NCBI GenBank assembly: GCA_015075545.1
Contig: JABTUC010000007.1
Span: 42,627-106,626, forward strand
Reading direction: 5' to 3'
DNA from: Ideonella sp.
Lineage (GTDB): Bacteria; Pseudomonadota; Gammaproteobacteria; Burkholderiales; Burkholderiaceae_C
Length of the DNA: 64,000 nt
The notes beneath the pieces were generated by a model. That model worked only from the letters and a program-made list of their open reading frames with translations, was not told the origin of the DNA and did not search any database. The first letter of the stretch is position 1, and each line of letters starts with the position of its first letter. Shown here piece after piece: positions 53,493 to 62,930 of the stretch. Both the position numbers and the translations under genes were made by a program.

Positions 53493-56400
53493 ATGTCGGT
53501 GTCCCGCGCTGCCAGGCGTGTGCTCGTTGCGGCGAGCGCCCGGGCGCTGCTTTGCGGGGCGGCGGCGGTGGCCTTGCTCTCGTGCGGTGGCGGGGGCGGT
53601 GGGGGTGGCGGGCCCGAGCGCACCGAAGGCGTGTATTCGGGCTTCGAGCCCAAGGTGGCCGGCCTGAGCCTCGACCAGGCGCTCAACTGGGAGTACCAGG
53701 ATCCCGGCGGTGGTGGCGGCGGCGACGGCGGTGTCGGCGCGGGTGCCGACGGCGACGGCGGCGTCGGCGCGGGCGGCGACTTCGGCCAGTTCCGCAACGC
53801 CCGCGTGCGCGTGTTCTACCCCGACGGCACGCCGGTCGGCGCGGGCGAGGCGCTCACCGATGCCAACACCGGCATGGTGACGATCGTGCCGCGCAAGGGC
53901 TATCGCGGCCCGCTGTATCTCGAACTGCTCGGCGGCAGCGGCGCCACCTACTACGAAGAAGGCAAGGACGCGTTCGTCGACTTTCCGGCCGGGGTGGTGA
54001 TCCACGCGATCGTGCCGTCGATCGACCGCAACATCGGCATCACGCCGTTCAGCGACGCGGCCTATCGCCTGCTGACCGAGGGCTCGACCGCCGAGCGCGC
54101 GGCCAACCCGGCGCAGCCGACCGCGGCCGAGATCGCCGCGGCCAACGCGCGCGTGCGCGACATCCTGAACAAGTGGCACCCGCAGCCGCTGCACGTCGAC
54201 GACGTGACGCGGCTGCCGTTCATCAAGTCGCCGTCGATCGGCGCGGGCTCGATCGACATCGACGCGCGCGGGCGCTACGGCCTGGTCAACGGCGCGTTCT
54301 CCAAGCAGGCCGCGATGTTCAACCCGGGGCTCGCGCGTCCCACGCTCGATGCCACCGCGCTGCTCGGCACCGACCTGCTCGACGGCGTGCTCGACGGCAT
54401 GAACGGCGGCGTTTCCGCCGGTAGCGCCGGGTCGCGCACCTACGCGGCGCACACGTTGGACGGCGAGCTCAGCTCGGCGCTGGCCGAGCAGTCGTACCGC
54501 TTCGGCACCACCACCTCGCAGCTCGCGCTGCCCAAGGTGCTGAACTTCGCCAACTCGCGCTACGAGGGCTATTTCTTCGACGCCTCGCTCACCGCGGCCG
54601 GGCAGGCGTTCGACACCGTGGTCGGCTGGGTCGGCGGCAACGACGACGGTCGCGCGATCGGCGAGACCCGCAACAAGCTGCCCAACGAGGCGCGGGTGTT
54701 CAGCGTGCTCGGCAACTTCGGCCACGGTTCGTTGTTCTTCCGCGCCAACACCGGCGACTCGCAGCCGAAGACCTATGTCCTCGGCGACAACATCAACGGC
54801 GAACTCGGCCTCGGCCACACCAACCCCACCGCGGGGCAGGCCGTCGAGATTGCGCTGCCCGGCGTGCCGACGCACGTGGCCGGCGGCTTCGGGCACACGC
54901 TCGCACGCATGGCCGACGGCTCGGTCTACGCGTGGGGCGACAATTCCTACGGCCAGCTCGGCATCGGCGGCGGTGCCCTCGGTGCGACGACGCCTCAGCC
55001 GGTCTCGCTGCCGCGCGGCGCACTGGCGGTGGCGGCGACCAACACCGCGAGCTATGCGCTGCTCGAAGACGGCAGCGTCTGGGCATGGGGTGCCAGCGCG
55101 GGCTTCGGTCTGCTGGGCGACGGCGACAAGACCAGCATGCGGAGCTTGCCCGCTCCGATCACGGCGTTGAGCGGCATCGTGCAGATCAGCGCCCGCGACA
55201 GCGATGTCGTGGTCGTGCGCCGCGACGGCACGGTGCTGCACTGGGGCAGCTTCCCGTCCGACCCGGTGGCCTTCACCCCCGGCGACGTCACCACGCCGTA
55301 CGCCGGCGGCACGCCGCTGCCTACCGCTGTGGCGGGGCTACCCGCCGGCATCGTGGTGCGCAAGGTGCTCACCGAGCAGGGCGTGTTCGCGGCGCTGCTC
55401 GACGACGGCTCGGTGTACGAATGGGGCGTGTACTTCGACATCACCGCCGATGCGCTGATGCGCGACCTGCAGGCGCAGCGCGTGCTGAGCCTGCCGCCGC
55501 TGCGCGACATCATGCCCGGCGGTTTCGTCGGTTACGGCTCGCGGCCGTTCGACCGGCTCACCGCGGTGGGCATCGACTACCGCGGCGGCATGTGGAAGAT
55601 CCGCGGCCGCGTGGCCGAGGAGTACGACCCGGCCAATCCGACGCTGCAGCGGCGGCCGCTCGCGCAGACGCCGCGCCCCGACTGCGCGTCGTGCCACATC
55701 GCGCTGAACGACTGGCCGCTGACCCCGGAGCCGCCGACCACGACCGACGTCTGCCAGCCGCCAACGTCGATCCACGGCGGCGGCGGCAACGGCCCGCTGC
55801 TGATCCACGCCGAGACGGCGTGCGAGAAGTGCCACAACCCGGTGCGGCCGACCGCGCAGTTCCCCAACGGCTGGCTCACCTGCGTGAAGGGCACGCTGCC
55901 GCCGCGCGACCCGCCGGTGGCGCCGCCGGTCGTCGGCACGGCGTGCACGATTCCGGCCGGGCATGTGTTCACGCCGCCGGGCACCGTGTGCGCGAGCTGC
56001 CACAACAGTGTGATGGCGCGGCCGTTGAACGACCCGGTGCTGAACTGCGCGCCGCCGCAAGCTCTGCCGTCGATCCGCACCACGGCAGCGATCACCGGCG
56101 CACTCAGCGACGCGAACAGCCCGATCCCGGCGGGCAGCTCGACCGCCGACACCACGCCGATGCTGCAGGGCACGCTGAGCGCGGTACTGCAGGCGGGCGA
56201 ATCGCTGCGCGTGTCGCGCGGCGGCAGCGCGATCGGCGATGCGACGGTCGCCGGCACGACCTGGTCGTTCACCGATCCGGGTGCAGCCAACGGTGCGCAC
56301 AGCTATGCCGCGCGCGTCGTCGCCGGCAGCGCCTTCGGGCCGACCAGCAACCCCTACGCGATCACCGTCGACACCATCGCCCCGACGCAGACGGCCAACG

Positions 56401-57608
56401 TGACGCAGATCTCCGACGACATCTCGGGCAACCTGCCCGACGGTGGCACCACCAGTGACACCACGCCGACGGTCGCCGGCACGCTGAGTGCGCTGCTGGG
56501 GGCGAACGAGTCGCTGCAGTTGGCGCGCGATTCGGTGGTGGTGGCGACGTTCGCGCCCACCGGCACCGCGTGGGCCTACACGGAGCCGGCGCCGTTGGCA
56601 GCCGGCCGATATGTCTATTCGGCCCGCGTAGTCGACGCGGCGGGCAATGTCTCCACCGCGAACGGCAGCACGCGCAGCGTGGTAGTGAACACGACTTACC
56701 CGCTGGCTGGAGCAGCGACAACCATCTCGACGATCAATGGGGTGGCGCCATCGGGTGGTGCGGTGCCGCCCAACAACATCGCGTTGCCGGTGCTGGCGGG
56801 CACGATCCAGCGCGCGCTCGACACCGCACCGGCGGAGGTGGTGCGCATCTATCGCAACAACACGGCCGTCGGCACGGCCACCGCGAGCGGAACGAACTGG
56901 AGCTTCACCCATCCCTCGCCGGCGCTGCCCGACGGCACGCACATCTTCCTGGCACGCATCGAACAGCAAGGCAACCCGACGATCTACGGGCAGCCCAGCG
57001 TCTCGATCCGCGACCCGATCGATGCGACGGCACCCACGCAGCGGGTGACCGTCACCGCCACCAGCAACGTGACGCCTTTCTCGACGGTGCCCGGAGCCAT
57101 CCCGGCCAGCAACCTCATCGTCGGCCAGACCAACGACCCGACGCCCATGGTGCGGATCCAGTTGTCCAGTTCGATGGCCGGTGGCGAGCGGTTGGAGATT
57201 CGCCGCAACGGCGTCGAGATCACCCCCGGCCTCGAACCGTGCGGCACCAACTGCTGGCTGTTCACCGACAACCCCGGCGTCTCGATTCCGGAGCCAACGG
57301 CCAACCCGAATACGAGCCTGCCGCTTGCCAATGCGTACTCGGCACGGGTGGTCGACGCGGCCGGCAACCTCGGGCCGCAGGGTTCGCTGACCGCGAACTT
57401 CGCCTACTTCAACTGCGACCAGAATCGCGCCGACACCGCGTACGGCGGCCCCCATCCCTATCTCGGCGCCGGGCAGAATCCGAACCTGCGCTGCGAAACC
57501 TGCCACCGCACCTTCGGCGGCACGCCGTCCGGCGGCACACCGGTGGGCGTGTACGTGTCCGTGTCATCGCAGGGCCCGCCGCCTTACTGGTGCCGGCGGC
57601 CGTTCTGA
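53493..57608 (+). CDS. RCC1-repeat, four-CxxCH, Ig-like-repeat lipoprotein
   Basis: A 1371-residue protein from ATG 53493 with GAGGGGAGG upstream. The lipobox is LLSC followed by nine glycines; a 10-residue repeat (GDGGVGAGAD) follows near residue 77. Residues about 425-600 hold RCC1-like repeats (YVLGDNINGELGLGHTN, GSVYAWGDNSYGQLGIG, SVWAWGASAGFGLLGDGD). CxxCH motifs begin at residues 731 (CASCH), 777 (CEKCH), 833 (CASCH) and 1334 (CETCH). Between the third and fourth are about three Ig-like units (VDTIAPTQ, YSARVVDAAGN). The CxxCH motifs could bind c-type haem or a metal. A surface-exposed role is inferred. Confidence 0.85.
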   Translation: MSVSRAARRVLVAASARALLCGAAAVALLSCGGGGGGGGGPERTEGVYSGFEPKVAGLSLDQALNWEYQDPGGGGGGDGGVGAGADGDGGVGAGGDFGQFRNARVRVFYPDGTPVGAGEALTDANTGMVTIVPRKGYRGPLYLELLGGSGATYYEEGKDAFVDFPAGVVIHAIVPSIDRNIGITPFSDAAYRLLTEGSTAERAANPAQPTAAEIAAANARVRDILNKWHPQPLHVDDVTRLPFIKSPSIGAGSIDIDARGRYGLVNGAFSKQAAMFNPGLARPTLDATALLGTDLLDGVLDGMNGGVSAGSAGSRTYAAHTLDGELSSALAEQSYRFGTTTSQLALPKVLNFANSRYEGYFFDASLTAAGQAFDTVVGWVGGNDDGRAIGETRNKLPNEARVFSVLGNFGHGSLFFRANTGDSQPKTYVLGDNINGELGLGHTNPTAGQAVEIALPGVPTHVAGGFGHTLARMADGSVYAWGDNSYGQLGIGGGALGATTPQPVSLPRGALAVAATNTASYALLEDGSVWAWGASAGFGLLGDGDKTSMRSLPAPITALSGIVQISARDSDVVVVRRDGTVLHWGSFPSDPVAFTPGDVTTPYAGGTPLPTAVAGLPAGIVVRKVLTEQGVFAALLDDGSVYEWGVYFDITADALMRDLQAQRVLSLPPLRDIMPGGFVGYGSRPFDRLTAVGIDYRGGMWKIRGRVAEEYDPANPTLQRRPLAQTPRPDCASCHIALNDWPLTPEPPTTTDVCQPPTSIHGGGGNGPLLIHAETACEKCHNPVRPTAQFPNGWLTCVKGTLPPRDPPVAPPVVGTACTIPAGHVFTPPGTVCASCHNSVMARPLNDPVLNCAPPQALPSIRTTAAITGALSDANSPIPAGSSTADTTPMLQGTLSAVLQAGESLRVSRGGSAIGDATVAGTTWSFTDPGAANGAHSYAARVVAGSAFGPTSNPYAITVDTIAPTQTANVTQISDDISGNLPDGGTTSDTTPTVAGTLSALLGANESLQLARDSVVVATFAPTGTAWAYTEPAPLAAGRYVYSARVVDAAGNVSTANGSTRSVVVNTTYPLAGAATTISTINGVAPSGGAVPPNNIALPVLAGTIQRALDTAPAEVVRIYRNNTAVGTATASGTNWSFTHPSPALPDGTHIFLARIEQQGNPTIYGQPSVSIRDPIDATAPTQRVTVTATSNVTPFSTVPGAIPASNLIVGQTNDPTPMVRIQLSSSMAGGERLEIRRNGVEITPGLEPCGTNCWLFTDNPGVSIPEPTANPNTSLPLANAYSARVVDAAGNLGPQGSLTANFAYFNCDQNRADTAYGGPHPYLGAGQNPNLRCETCHRTFGGTPSGGTPVGVYVSVSSQGPPPYWCRRPF
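53721..53780 (+). repeat. Two 30-bp tandem repeats coding for a Gly-rich linker
   Basis: Units 53721-53750 and 53751-53780 encode GDGGVGAGAD and GDGGVGAGGD. Copy number changes would keep the frame. Confidence 0.85.
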
Positions 57609-57624
57609 AACCGAGCGCCCGCGC

Positions 57625-58380
57625 TCAGGCGTTGCGCTGCGAGCACACGGGGCAAGCGGGCTGGCGCACCAAGCGCATTTCGCTCCACTGCATGCTGCGC
57701 GCGTCGAGCATCTGCAGCCGCCCGGCGAGCGACGAGCCCACCCCGGCCAGCAGCTTCAGCGCCTCGGCGGCCTGCATCGCGCCGATGATGCCCACCAGCG
57801 GCGCGAACACGCCGAGCGTCGCGCACGCCACTTCGTCGAACGCGGCGTCGGGCGGGAACACGCACGCATAGCACGGGCACGTGGGATCGCGCGGGTCGTA
57901 CACCGAGATCTGGCCGTCGAAGCGGATCGCCGCGCCGGCCACCAGTGGCACCCTCGTGCGCACGCAGGCTGCGTTGATGGCGTGCCGCGTCTCGAAGTTG
58001 TCGCTGCAATCGAGCACCACGCCGGCCTCGCGCACCAGTGCGTCGAGCCCGTCGCCTTCGACCCGCTGGGCCAGTGCGCGCACCTGCGCGTCGGGGTTGA
58101 TCGCCGCGACGGCCGCGCGCGCCGATTCGACCTTGGGCTGGCCGACGCGCGCGGTGGTGTGCGCGATCTGGCGCTGCAGGTTGGTGAGGTCGACGCGGTC
58201 GTCGTCGACCAGCGTCAGGCGGCCGACGCCCGCGCTGGCGAGGTAGAGCGCCGCCGGCGAACCGAGCCCGCCGGCGCCGACGACGAGCGCGTGCGACGCC
58301 AGCAGCCGCTGTTGCCCGTCGATGCCGATCTCGTCGAGCAGGATGTGCCGCGAGTAGCGCAGCAATTGCGCATCGTCCAT
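57625..58380 (-). CDS. moeB: MoeB/ThiF-family adenylyltransferase
   Basis: A 251-residue E1-like enzyme that adenylates the C-terminal glycine of MoaD or ThiS. It has the nucleotide motif VVGAGGLGSPAALYLA near residue 33, DDDRVDLTNLQRQ, and CSDNFETR. The zinc cysteines lie in PCYAC and CPVCS at the end. It acts in molybdopterin or thiazole synthesis. In many Burkholderiales moeB follows ctpA directly; here a plus-strand gene separates them. A TATGCT hexamer is 6 nt upstream of the ATG. Confidence 0.92.
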   Translation of the reverse strand: MDDAQLLRYSRHILLDEIGIDGQQRLLASHALVVGAGGLGSPAALYLASAGVGRLTLVDDDRVDLTNLQRQIAHTTARVGQPKVESARAAVAAINPDAQVRALAQRVEGDGLDALVREAGVVLDCSDNFETRHAINAACVRTRVPLVAGAAIRFDGQISVYDPRDPTCPCYACVFPPDAAFDEVACATLGVFAPLVGIIGAMQAAEALKLLAGVGSSLAGRLQMLDARSMQWSEMRLVRQPACPVCSQRNA

Positions 58381-58386
58381 GAGGCA

Positions 58387-58392
58387 AGCATA
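58387..58392 (-). promoter_or_regulatory. -10-like TATGCT before moeB
   Basis: On the minus strand TATGCT is followed by a 6-nt spacer and ATG 58380. There is no Shine-Dalgarno. Confidence 0.4.
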
Positions 58393-58424
58393 AGGGTTGC
58401 GCTGACTATGATGCGGTCGGTCCG

Positions 58425-59882
58425 ATGCCCTGCCCGATGGCTGCTGCCGATCCGCGATTCGAACGCTGGCGCGACCTGTTGCTCGCCAGCGTGCCGGTGC
58501 TCGCGTCGGACGCGGCGCAGCGGGCGTTCGAGCAGTTGCACGGCAGCGCGCTCACCCTCGCGGTGGCCGGCGACCGCCAGCACACGGCGAGCCTGATGCC
58601 GTGGCTGCGGCCGGGGCCGCGGGGGCTGGCGGCGGCGTTCTCGGCGGCGCTGCGCGCACAGCTGCGCGAGGAGTTCGCGCGCGAGCTGCACGACGGCGCT
58701 GCGGCGCGCACGCCGACGCCGACCGTGCCGATCGACCAGCTCACGCTCGTCGACGACCAGCAGATCGAGGAGGACATCGAGGTCGGCCGCGTCATCCAGC
58801 AAGTCGACACCGCGTCCGAGGCCGATCTGCGCAGCCTGCGTTCGCTGTGCGCGACGCTGCGCTGCGCGCCCGCAGCACTGCCCGAGGTGGTGCCGCTGCG
58901 GCCCGAGGTGGTGGCGCGCGCACTCAGCCGCGCGCTGCACTCGCTCGGTCTGGATCGACCGGTGCGCCTGCTGGCGCTGCGCGTGGTCGGCAAGGCGGCG
59001 GCCGAGCGGCTCGGCGCGATGGTGCGCGAGCACACGCGCGAGCTCGAGCGCTGGGGCGTGCAGCCGCTGCCGTACCAGCTACGGGTGGCGCCCGACCTGG
59101 CACACGGCCCGCGCGACGATGGCGCGCTGCGGCGCCTGGCCGGCAGCCCGGGCGGCGCGGCGGTACCGGCCGAGCAGCTCGTGCCCAGGTTGCTGGCCCA
59201 GGTGGCCGAACAGTCGCGGCTCGATGCGAGCTTCGGTGCGCTGCTGCAGCGGCTGTCGGCGCCGGCGCTGCGCAGCGCCAAGGCCGATGCGGCCGTGCTG
59301 TCGTCTTTCGATCATCCCGTGTGGCAACTCGCCGACCGCATCGCGGCGCTGGGCACGCTGCACACGGGTGCACAGGCGACGCGGCTGGCGGTTCTGCTCG
59401 AGCCGGTGCTGCAGCGGCTCGAGCGCGGGCCCGATGCGTCGAGGTCGGCTTACGAGCGCGCGTTGGCAGACCTCGACGAACTGACCACTGGCTGGGCCGA
59501 CTCGGAGCTGGCCGACGCGGGGGTCGCGCCGCCACCGCCGGGCAGCGGGTCGCTGCCCACCGACTTCGGTGACGAGGGCAGCCTGCCCACCGTGCCAATG
59601 GCGCTGCCGGGCACCGACCTGCACAAGGCCTGGGTCGATGGCTTGCGCGAGGGCGACCGGGTGCGGGTGTTCCTGCACGCGCGCTGGCTGAGCGCGTTCG
59701 TCGCCGGGCGCAGCAGCGCCCACGTGCTGCTGGCCACGCGCAACGGCGAGCCGCTGCAGACCATCGGCCGCGCGGCCCTGTACCGCCTGCACGAGTCGGG
59801 CCTGGCGACCACCGTCGAGCCGGCCGCAGCGGTCAGGGAAGCGGTGCAGACCCTGACGCTGGACCTCGACGCGGACGCGTGA
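58425..59882 (+). CDS. DUF1631-like protein
   Basis: A 485-residue cytoplasmic protein, mostly helical. The segment LTLVDDQQIEEDIEVGRVIQQ near residue 105, the C-terminal LREGDRVRVFLHARWLSAFVAG, and LYRLHESGLATTVEP resemble the DUF1631 family of betaproteobacteria. That family may carry a PilZ-like C-terminus. Length is shorter than usual for the family (often over 650 residues), so part may be missing. ATG 58437 is an alternative start. Function is unknown. It lies between moeB and ctpA in opposite orientation. Confidence 0.7.
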   Translation: MPCPMAAADPRFERWRDLLLASVPVLASDAAQRAFEQLHGSALTLAVAGDRQHTASLMPWLRPGPRGLAAAFSAALRAQLREEFARELHDGAAARTPTPTVPIDQLTLVDDQQIEEDIEVGRVIQQVDTASEADLRSLRSLCATLRCAPAALPEVVPLRPEVVARALSRALHSLGLDRPVRLLALRVVGKAAAERLGAMVREHTRELERWGVQPLPYQLRVAPDLAHGPRDDGALRRLAGSPGGAAVPAEQLVPRLLAQVAEQSRLDASFGALLQRLSAPALRSAKADAAVLSSFDHPVWQLADRIAALGTLHTGAQATRLAVLLEPVLQRLERGPDASRSAYERALADLDELTTGWADSELADAGVAPPPPGSGSLPTDFGDEGSLPTVPMALPGTDLHKAWVDGLREGDRVRVFLHARWLSAFVAGRSSAHVLLATRNGEPLQTIGRAALYRLHESGLATTVEPAAAVREAVQTLTLDLDADA

Positions 59883-59950
59883 CGCCGGCGACCGGCGCTG
59901 TGCCTTCGAGACATCGAGGGCCCGCGTCGCGCGCGGCATTGCGAACAAGA

Positions 59951-59973
59951 AGGCCCGCGTGTTGCGCGGGCCT
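59951..59973. terminator. Stem-loop between the DUF1631-like gene and ctpA
   Basis: AGGCCCGCG, loop TGTTG, CGCGGGCCT form a perfect 9-bp stem between two convergent genes. An A-rich run on one side (AACAAGA) gives a weak U-tract for the ctpA strand. Likely bidirectional. Confidence 0.7.
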
Positions 59974-60005
59974 GTGTGCCTGTGCAGCCCCGCCAGGGGC
60001 AGGAC

Positions 60006-61436
60006 TTACTGCGTCTTGACTTCGGCCTTGCGCTCGACGGCGGCCTTGCTGACGGTGACCGGCCGGCCCCTGAGCTGGTTGATCGCCTGCGCGAGCTGGA
60101 AGTCGTCGGCGCTGCCGAACTCGGGCAGCGGCTTGATCTCGCGCGCCTTGGCCTGCTGCTCTTCGAGGCGCTTGCGCGCTTCTTCGCGGGCCTTTTCGCG
60201 TGCCTCGTCCTTCTTCTCGTCGGGCACGCCGAGGTGCTTCTCGAGGTCGGCCTCGCGCAGGCGCAATGCCGCGAACAGGTTGCCCTCGGCGGTTTCGTCG
60301 AGCCAGACGTCGGGCACGATGCCCTTGGCCTGGATCGAGCGGCCGCTGGGTGTGTAGTAGCGTGCGGTGGTGATCTTGAGCGCCGTCTCGCCCGAAAGCG
60401 GGCGCACGGTCTGCACCGAGCCCTTGCCGAAGGTTTGCGCGCCCATGATGGTGGCGCGCTTCTGGTCCTGCAGCGCGCCGGCGACGATCTCGCTGGCCGA
60501 CGCCGAGCCTTCGTTGACCAGCACCACCAGCGGAATCGTCTTGATCGACGCCGGCAGCTTGCGCAGCGGGTCGGGCCCGCCGCGGCGGATGTAGTACTCG
60601 GGCGCGGCCTTGAAGGTGGCCTTCGACTCGGCGATCTGGCCGTTGGTCGTCACCACCGTCACGTCGGCCGGCAGGAAGGCCGCCGACAGCGCCACCGCGC
60701 CTTCGAGCAGGCCGCCCGGGTCGTTGCGCAGGTCGAGCACCAGGCCCTTGAGGTTGGGATCCTGCTTGTACAGGTCGTCGACCTTGCGCACGAAGTCGTC
60801 GACCGTGCGGTCCTGGAACTGGCTGACGCGCACCCAGCCGTAGCCCGGCTCGATCATCTTGGCGCGCACGCTCTGCACGCGGATCTCTTCGCGCGTGATG
60901 GTCACCGGAAAGCTGCGGCTCTCCGACTTGCGGAACAGCATCAGCGTGATCTTGGTGTTCGGCTCGCCGCGGATGCGCTTGACCGCCTGATCCATCGTCA
61001 GGCCCTTGACCGCGGTGTCGTCGATGCGGGTGATCAGGTCGCCGGCGCGGATGCCGGCGCGGAACGCCGGCGAGCCCTCGATCGGCGAGACCACCTTCAC
61101 CAGACCGTCTTCCATGCCGATCTCGATGCCCACGCCGACGAAGCGGCCGGTGGTGCCTTCGCGGAATTCCTTGAAGCTCTTCTTGTCGAAATACTGCGAG
61201 TGCGGGTCGAGCCCGGCCACCATGCCGGAGATGGCGTCGGTGATCAGCTTCTTCTCGTCGACCGGCTCGACGTAATCGGTCTTGATCATGCCGAACACCG
61301 CGGCGAGCTGCTGCAGCTCTTCCAGCGGCAGCGGCGCCAGCGTGTTGCGCGCAAAGGCCGTCAGCTGGATCGTGCCGAGCGCACCGGCGAGCGCGCCCAG
61401 CGCGATGAACCCAGCGACCTTCAGTTTGCCACCCAT
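60006..61436 (-). CDS. ctpA: C-terminal processing peptidase, S41 family
   Basis: A 476-residue periplasmic or membrane-anchored serine protease with an N-terminal hydrophobic segment (VAGFIALGALAGALGTIQL). The PDZ domain includes VSPIEGSPAFRAGIRAGDLITRIDD. The S41 core has the nucleophile Ser in EGSASASEIVAGAL and the Lys in FGKGSVQT, so the Ser-Lys dyad is intact. The C-terminus has an unusual charged helix (KKDEAREKAREEARKRLEE). It processes or degrades exported proteins. No start-region Shine-Dalgarno is obvious. Confidence 0.95.
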   Translation of the reverse strand: MGGKLKVAGFIALGALAGALGTIQLTAFARNTLAPLPLEELQQLAAVFGMIKTDYVEPVDEKKLITDAISGMVAGLDPHSQYFDKKSFKEFREGTTGRFVGVGIEIGMEDGLVKVVSPIEGSPAFRAGIRAGDLITRIDDTAVKGLTMDQAVKRIRGEPNTKITLMLFRKSESRSFPVTITREEIRVQSVRAKMIEPGYGWVRVSQFQDRTVDDFVRKVDDLYKQDPNLKGLVLDLRNDPGGLLEGAVALSAAFLPADVTVVTTNGQIAESKATFKAAPEYYIRRGGPDPLRKLPASIKTIPLVVLVNEGSASASEIVAGALQDQKRATIMGAQTFGKGSVQTVRPLSGETALKITTARYYTPSGRSIQAKGIVPDVWLDETAEGNLFAALRLREADLEKHLGVPDEKKDEAREKAREEARKRLEEQQAKAREIKPLPEFGSADDFQLAQAINQLRGRPVTVSKAAVERKAEVKTQ

Positions 61437-61859
61437 CTTGTCCTGCCTGGCCCTGCGAAAGGGCCGATTCGATGCGGAGTCGCGCCAGTATATGCCGGGG
61501 GGTGTTCCCAGAGGGTCTGCAGGCCCCGAAGCGGCCCCCCGGATTCACGGGCAGCGGTGTTCGCGCACGAACTCTCGCCTCTCGCGAGCGCCCGCGCTGC
61601 GCGAGGATCCCGCGGCGACGGGTGGTTTCGCGTCGCGCCGGGCATGCCGCGTGTCACGCAACGGCATCGCTGCGTGTAAGCAGTGGCGCCCGCTCGGAAC
61701 CGTTTGTGTATCGAGCGACCGCGCACCGTGCGGGCCGACCCCGCCGGCGCGCAGTCGCCCGCAGCCCGGTGGGGTCATTGCCTCGGTCGTCGCGCGCCGT
61801 CGGCCTGGCGCCTCGACAGCCACTTGCGGTGCTTCTACGATGCAGCCGATCGATTGCGC
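61437..61859. other. 423-base gap between divergent ctpA and EamA genes
   Basis: I see no supported gene here. Open frames on both strands lack family signatures and look like shadows. The gap presumably holds the promoters of ctpA and of the EamA permease. The gpmA gene that often precedes ctpA in Burkholderiales is not present. Confidence 0.5.
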
Positions 61860-62765
61860 ATGAACGGCCAGGACATCGACGCAGCCAGCAACCGCGAGGC
61901 CCACTCGCCGCGGCTTGCGCAGACCGCACTGTTGACCGCGCTCGCGATGCTCGCCTTTGCCGGTAACTCGCTGCTGTGCCGGTTCGCCCTCAAGGAAACC
62001 GCGATCGACGCGGCGAGCTTCGCGTCGTTGCGGCTGGTGTCCGGGGCGTTGGCGCTGGCGCTGATCGTGCGGCTGCGCCATGGCGGCAACGCCACCCGTG
62101 CGGGCGACTGGCGCGCTGCGCTGGCGCTGTTCGGCTACGCGGCGAGTTTCTCCTATGCCTACGCTTCGCTGCCCGCCGGCACGGGAGCGCTCATTCTTTT
62201 CGGCGCGGTGCAGGTGACGATGATCACGCACGGCCTGCTCAAGGGCGAGCGGCTGGGGTTGCTGCAGATGGCCGGCTTCGTGGCTGCCTGCGGCGGCCTG
62301 ACCGCGCTGATGCTGCCCGGCGTTCACGCCCCATCGCTGTCGGCCTCGATCCTGATGGCCGGGGCCGGCGTGGCCTGGGGCGTGTATTCGCTGCGCGGGC
62401 GAGGTTCGACCAATCCGCTGGCCGCCAACGCGGGCAACTTCGGGCGCGCCAGCGTGCTGACGCTCGTCCTCAGCGGCATGCTCTGGCGGTTCGCCGAGTT
62501 CGACGCGCCGGGCGTCGCCAGCGCCATCGTCTCGGGCGCGCTCACCTCGGGCGTCGGCTACGCGATCTGGTACACCGCGCTGCGCGCGCTGAGCGCGACC
62601 CAGGCGGCGGTGGTCCAGCTCACGGTGCCGGTCATCGCCGCGCTCGGCGGCGTCGGCCTGCTCGGCGAGACCCTGACGCTGCGCCTGGTGGTCACCTCGA
62701 TCATCGTGTTGGGCGGCGTGGCTGCGGTGGTCGGCGGCGCGGCGCGGCGCCTGGAAGCCGCCTGA
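61860..62765 (+). CDS. EamA/DMT-family permease
   Basis: A 301-residue inner-membrane protein with about ten helices in two EamA repeats. Each repeat opens with a helix typical of RhaT/YdcZ-like exporters (LTALAMLAFAGNSLLCRFALK and LMAGAGVAWGVYSLRGRG). The N-terminus before the first helix is short and polar from ATG 61860, which is the most likely start. The substrate is unknown; relatives export amino acids, purines or drugs. Confidence 0.85.
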   Translation: MNGQDIDAASNREAHSPRLAQTALLTALAMLAFAGNSLLCRFALKETAIDAASFASLRLVSGALALALIVRLRHGGNATRAGDWRAALALFGYAASFSYAYASLPAGTGALILFGAVQVTMITHGLLKGERLGLLQMAGFVAACGGLTALMLPGVHAPSLSASILMAGAGVAWGVYSLRGRGSTNPLAANAGNFGRASVLTLVLSGMLWRFAEFDAPGVASAIVSGALTSGVGYAIWYTALRALSATQAAVVQLTVPVIAALGGVGLLGETLTLRLVVTSIIVLGGVAAVVGGAARRLEAA

Positions 62766-62824
62766 CGGCATGGCCCCCCCGGCAGGAACCTAACGCTCCT
62801 CGTACAACAGACAATCATTTGGGG

Positions 62825-62847
62825 AGTTGCCCCCAAAGTTGCCCCCA
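62825..62847. repeat. Direct repeat of 11 bp
   Basis: AGTTGCCCCCA occurs twice with a 12-bp period (62825-62835 and 62837-62847) in the gap after the permease. Closely spaced repeats of this kind are seen at integrase arm sites, but no integrase gene or tRNA is visible here. Confidence 0.6.
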
Positions 62848-62930
62848 GCGAAAGGGCGTTGCATCGCCGCAAGGCCTGGACTTTCGGGAAGTCACGGTAC
62901 AAGTCTGTTATAGCGGCGCTGCTCGCCCAA

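Noticed and set aside
53721-53780. Short tandem repeat as a CRISPR-like array
   Set aside because: There are only two contiguous 30-bp units with no spacers, and they encode a Gly-rich linker.
61437-61859. A possible gene in the gap upstream of ctpA
   Set aside because: Open frames on both strands lack a start signal, family motifs and normal composition.
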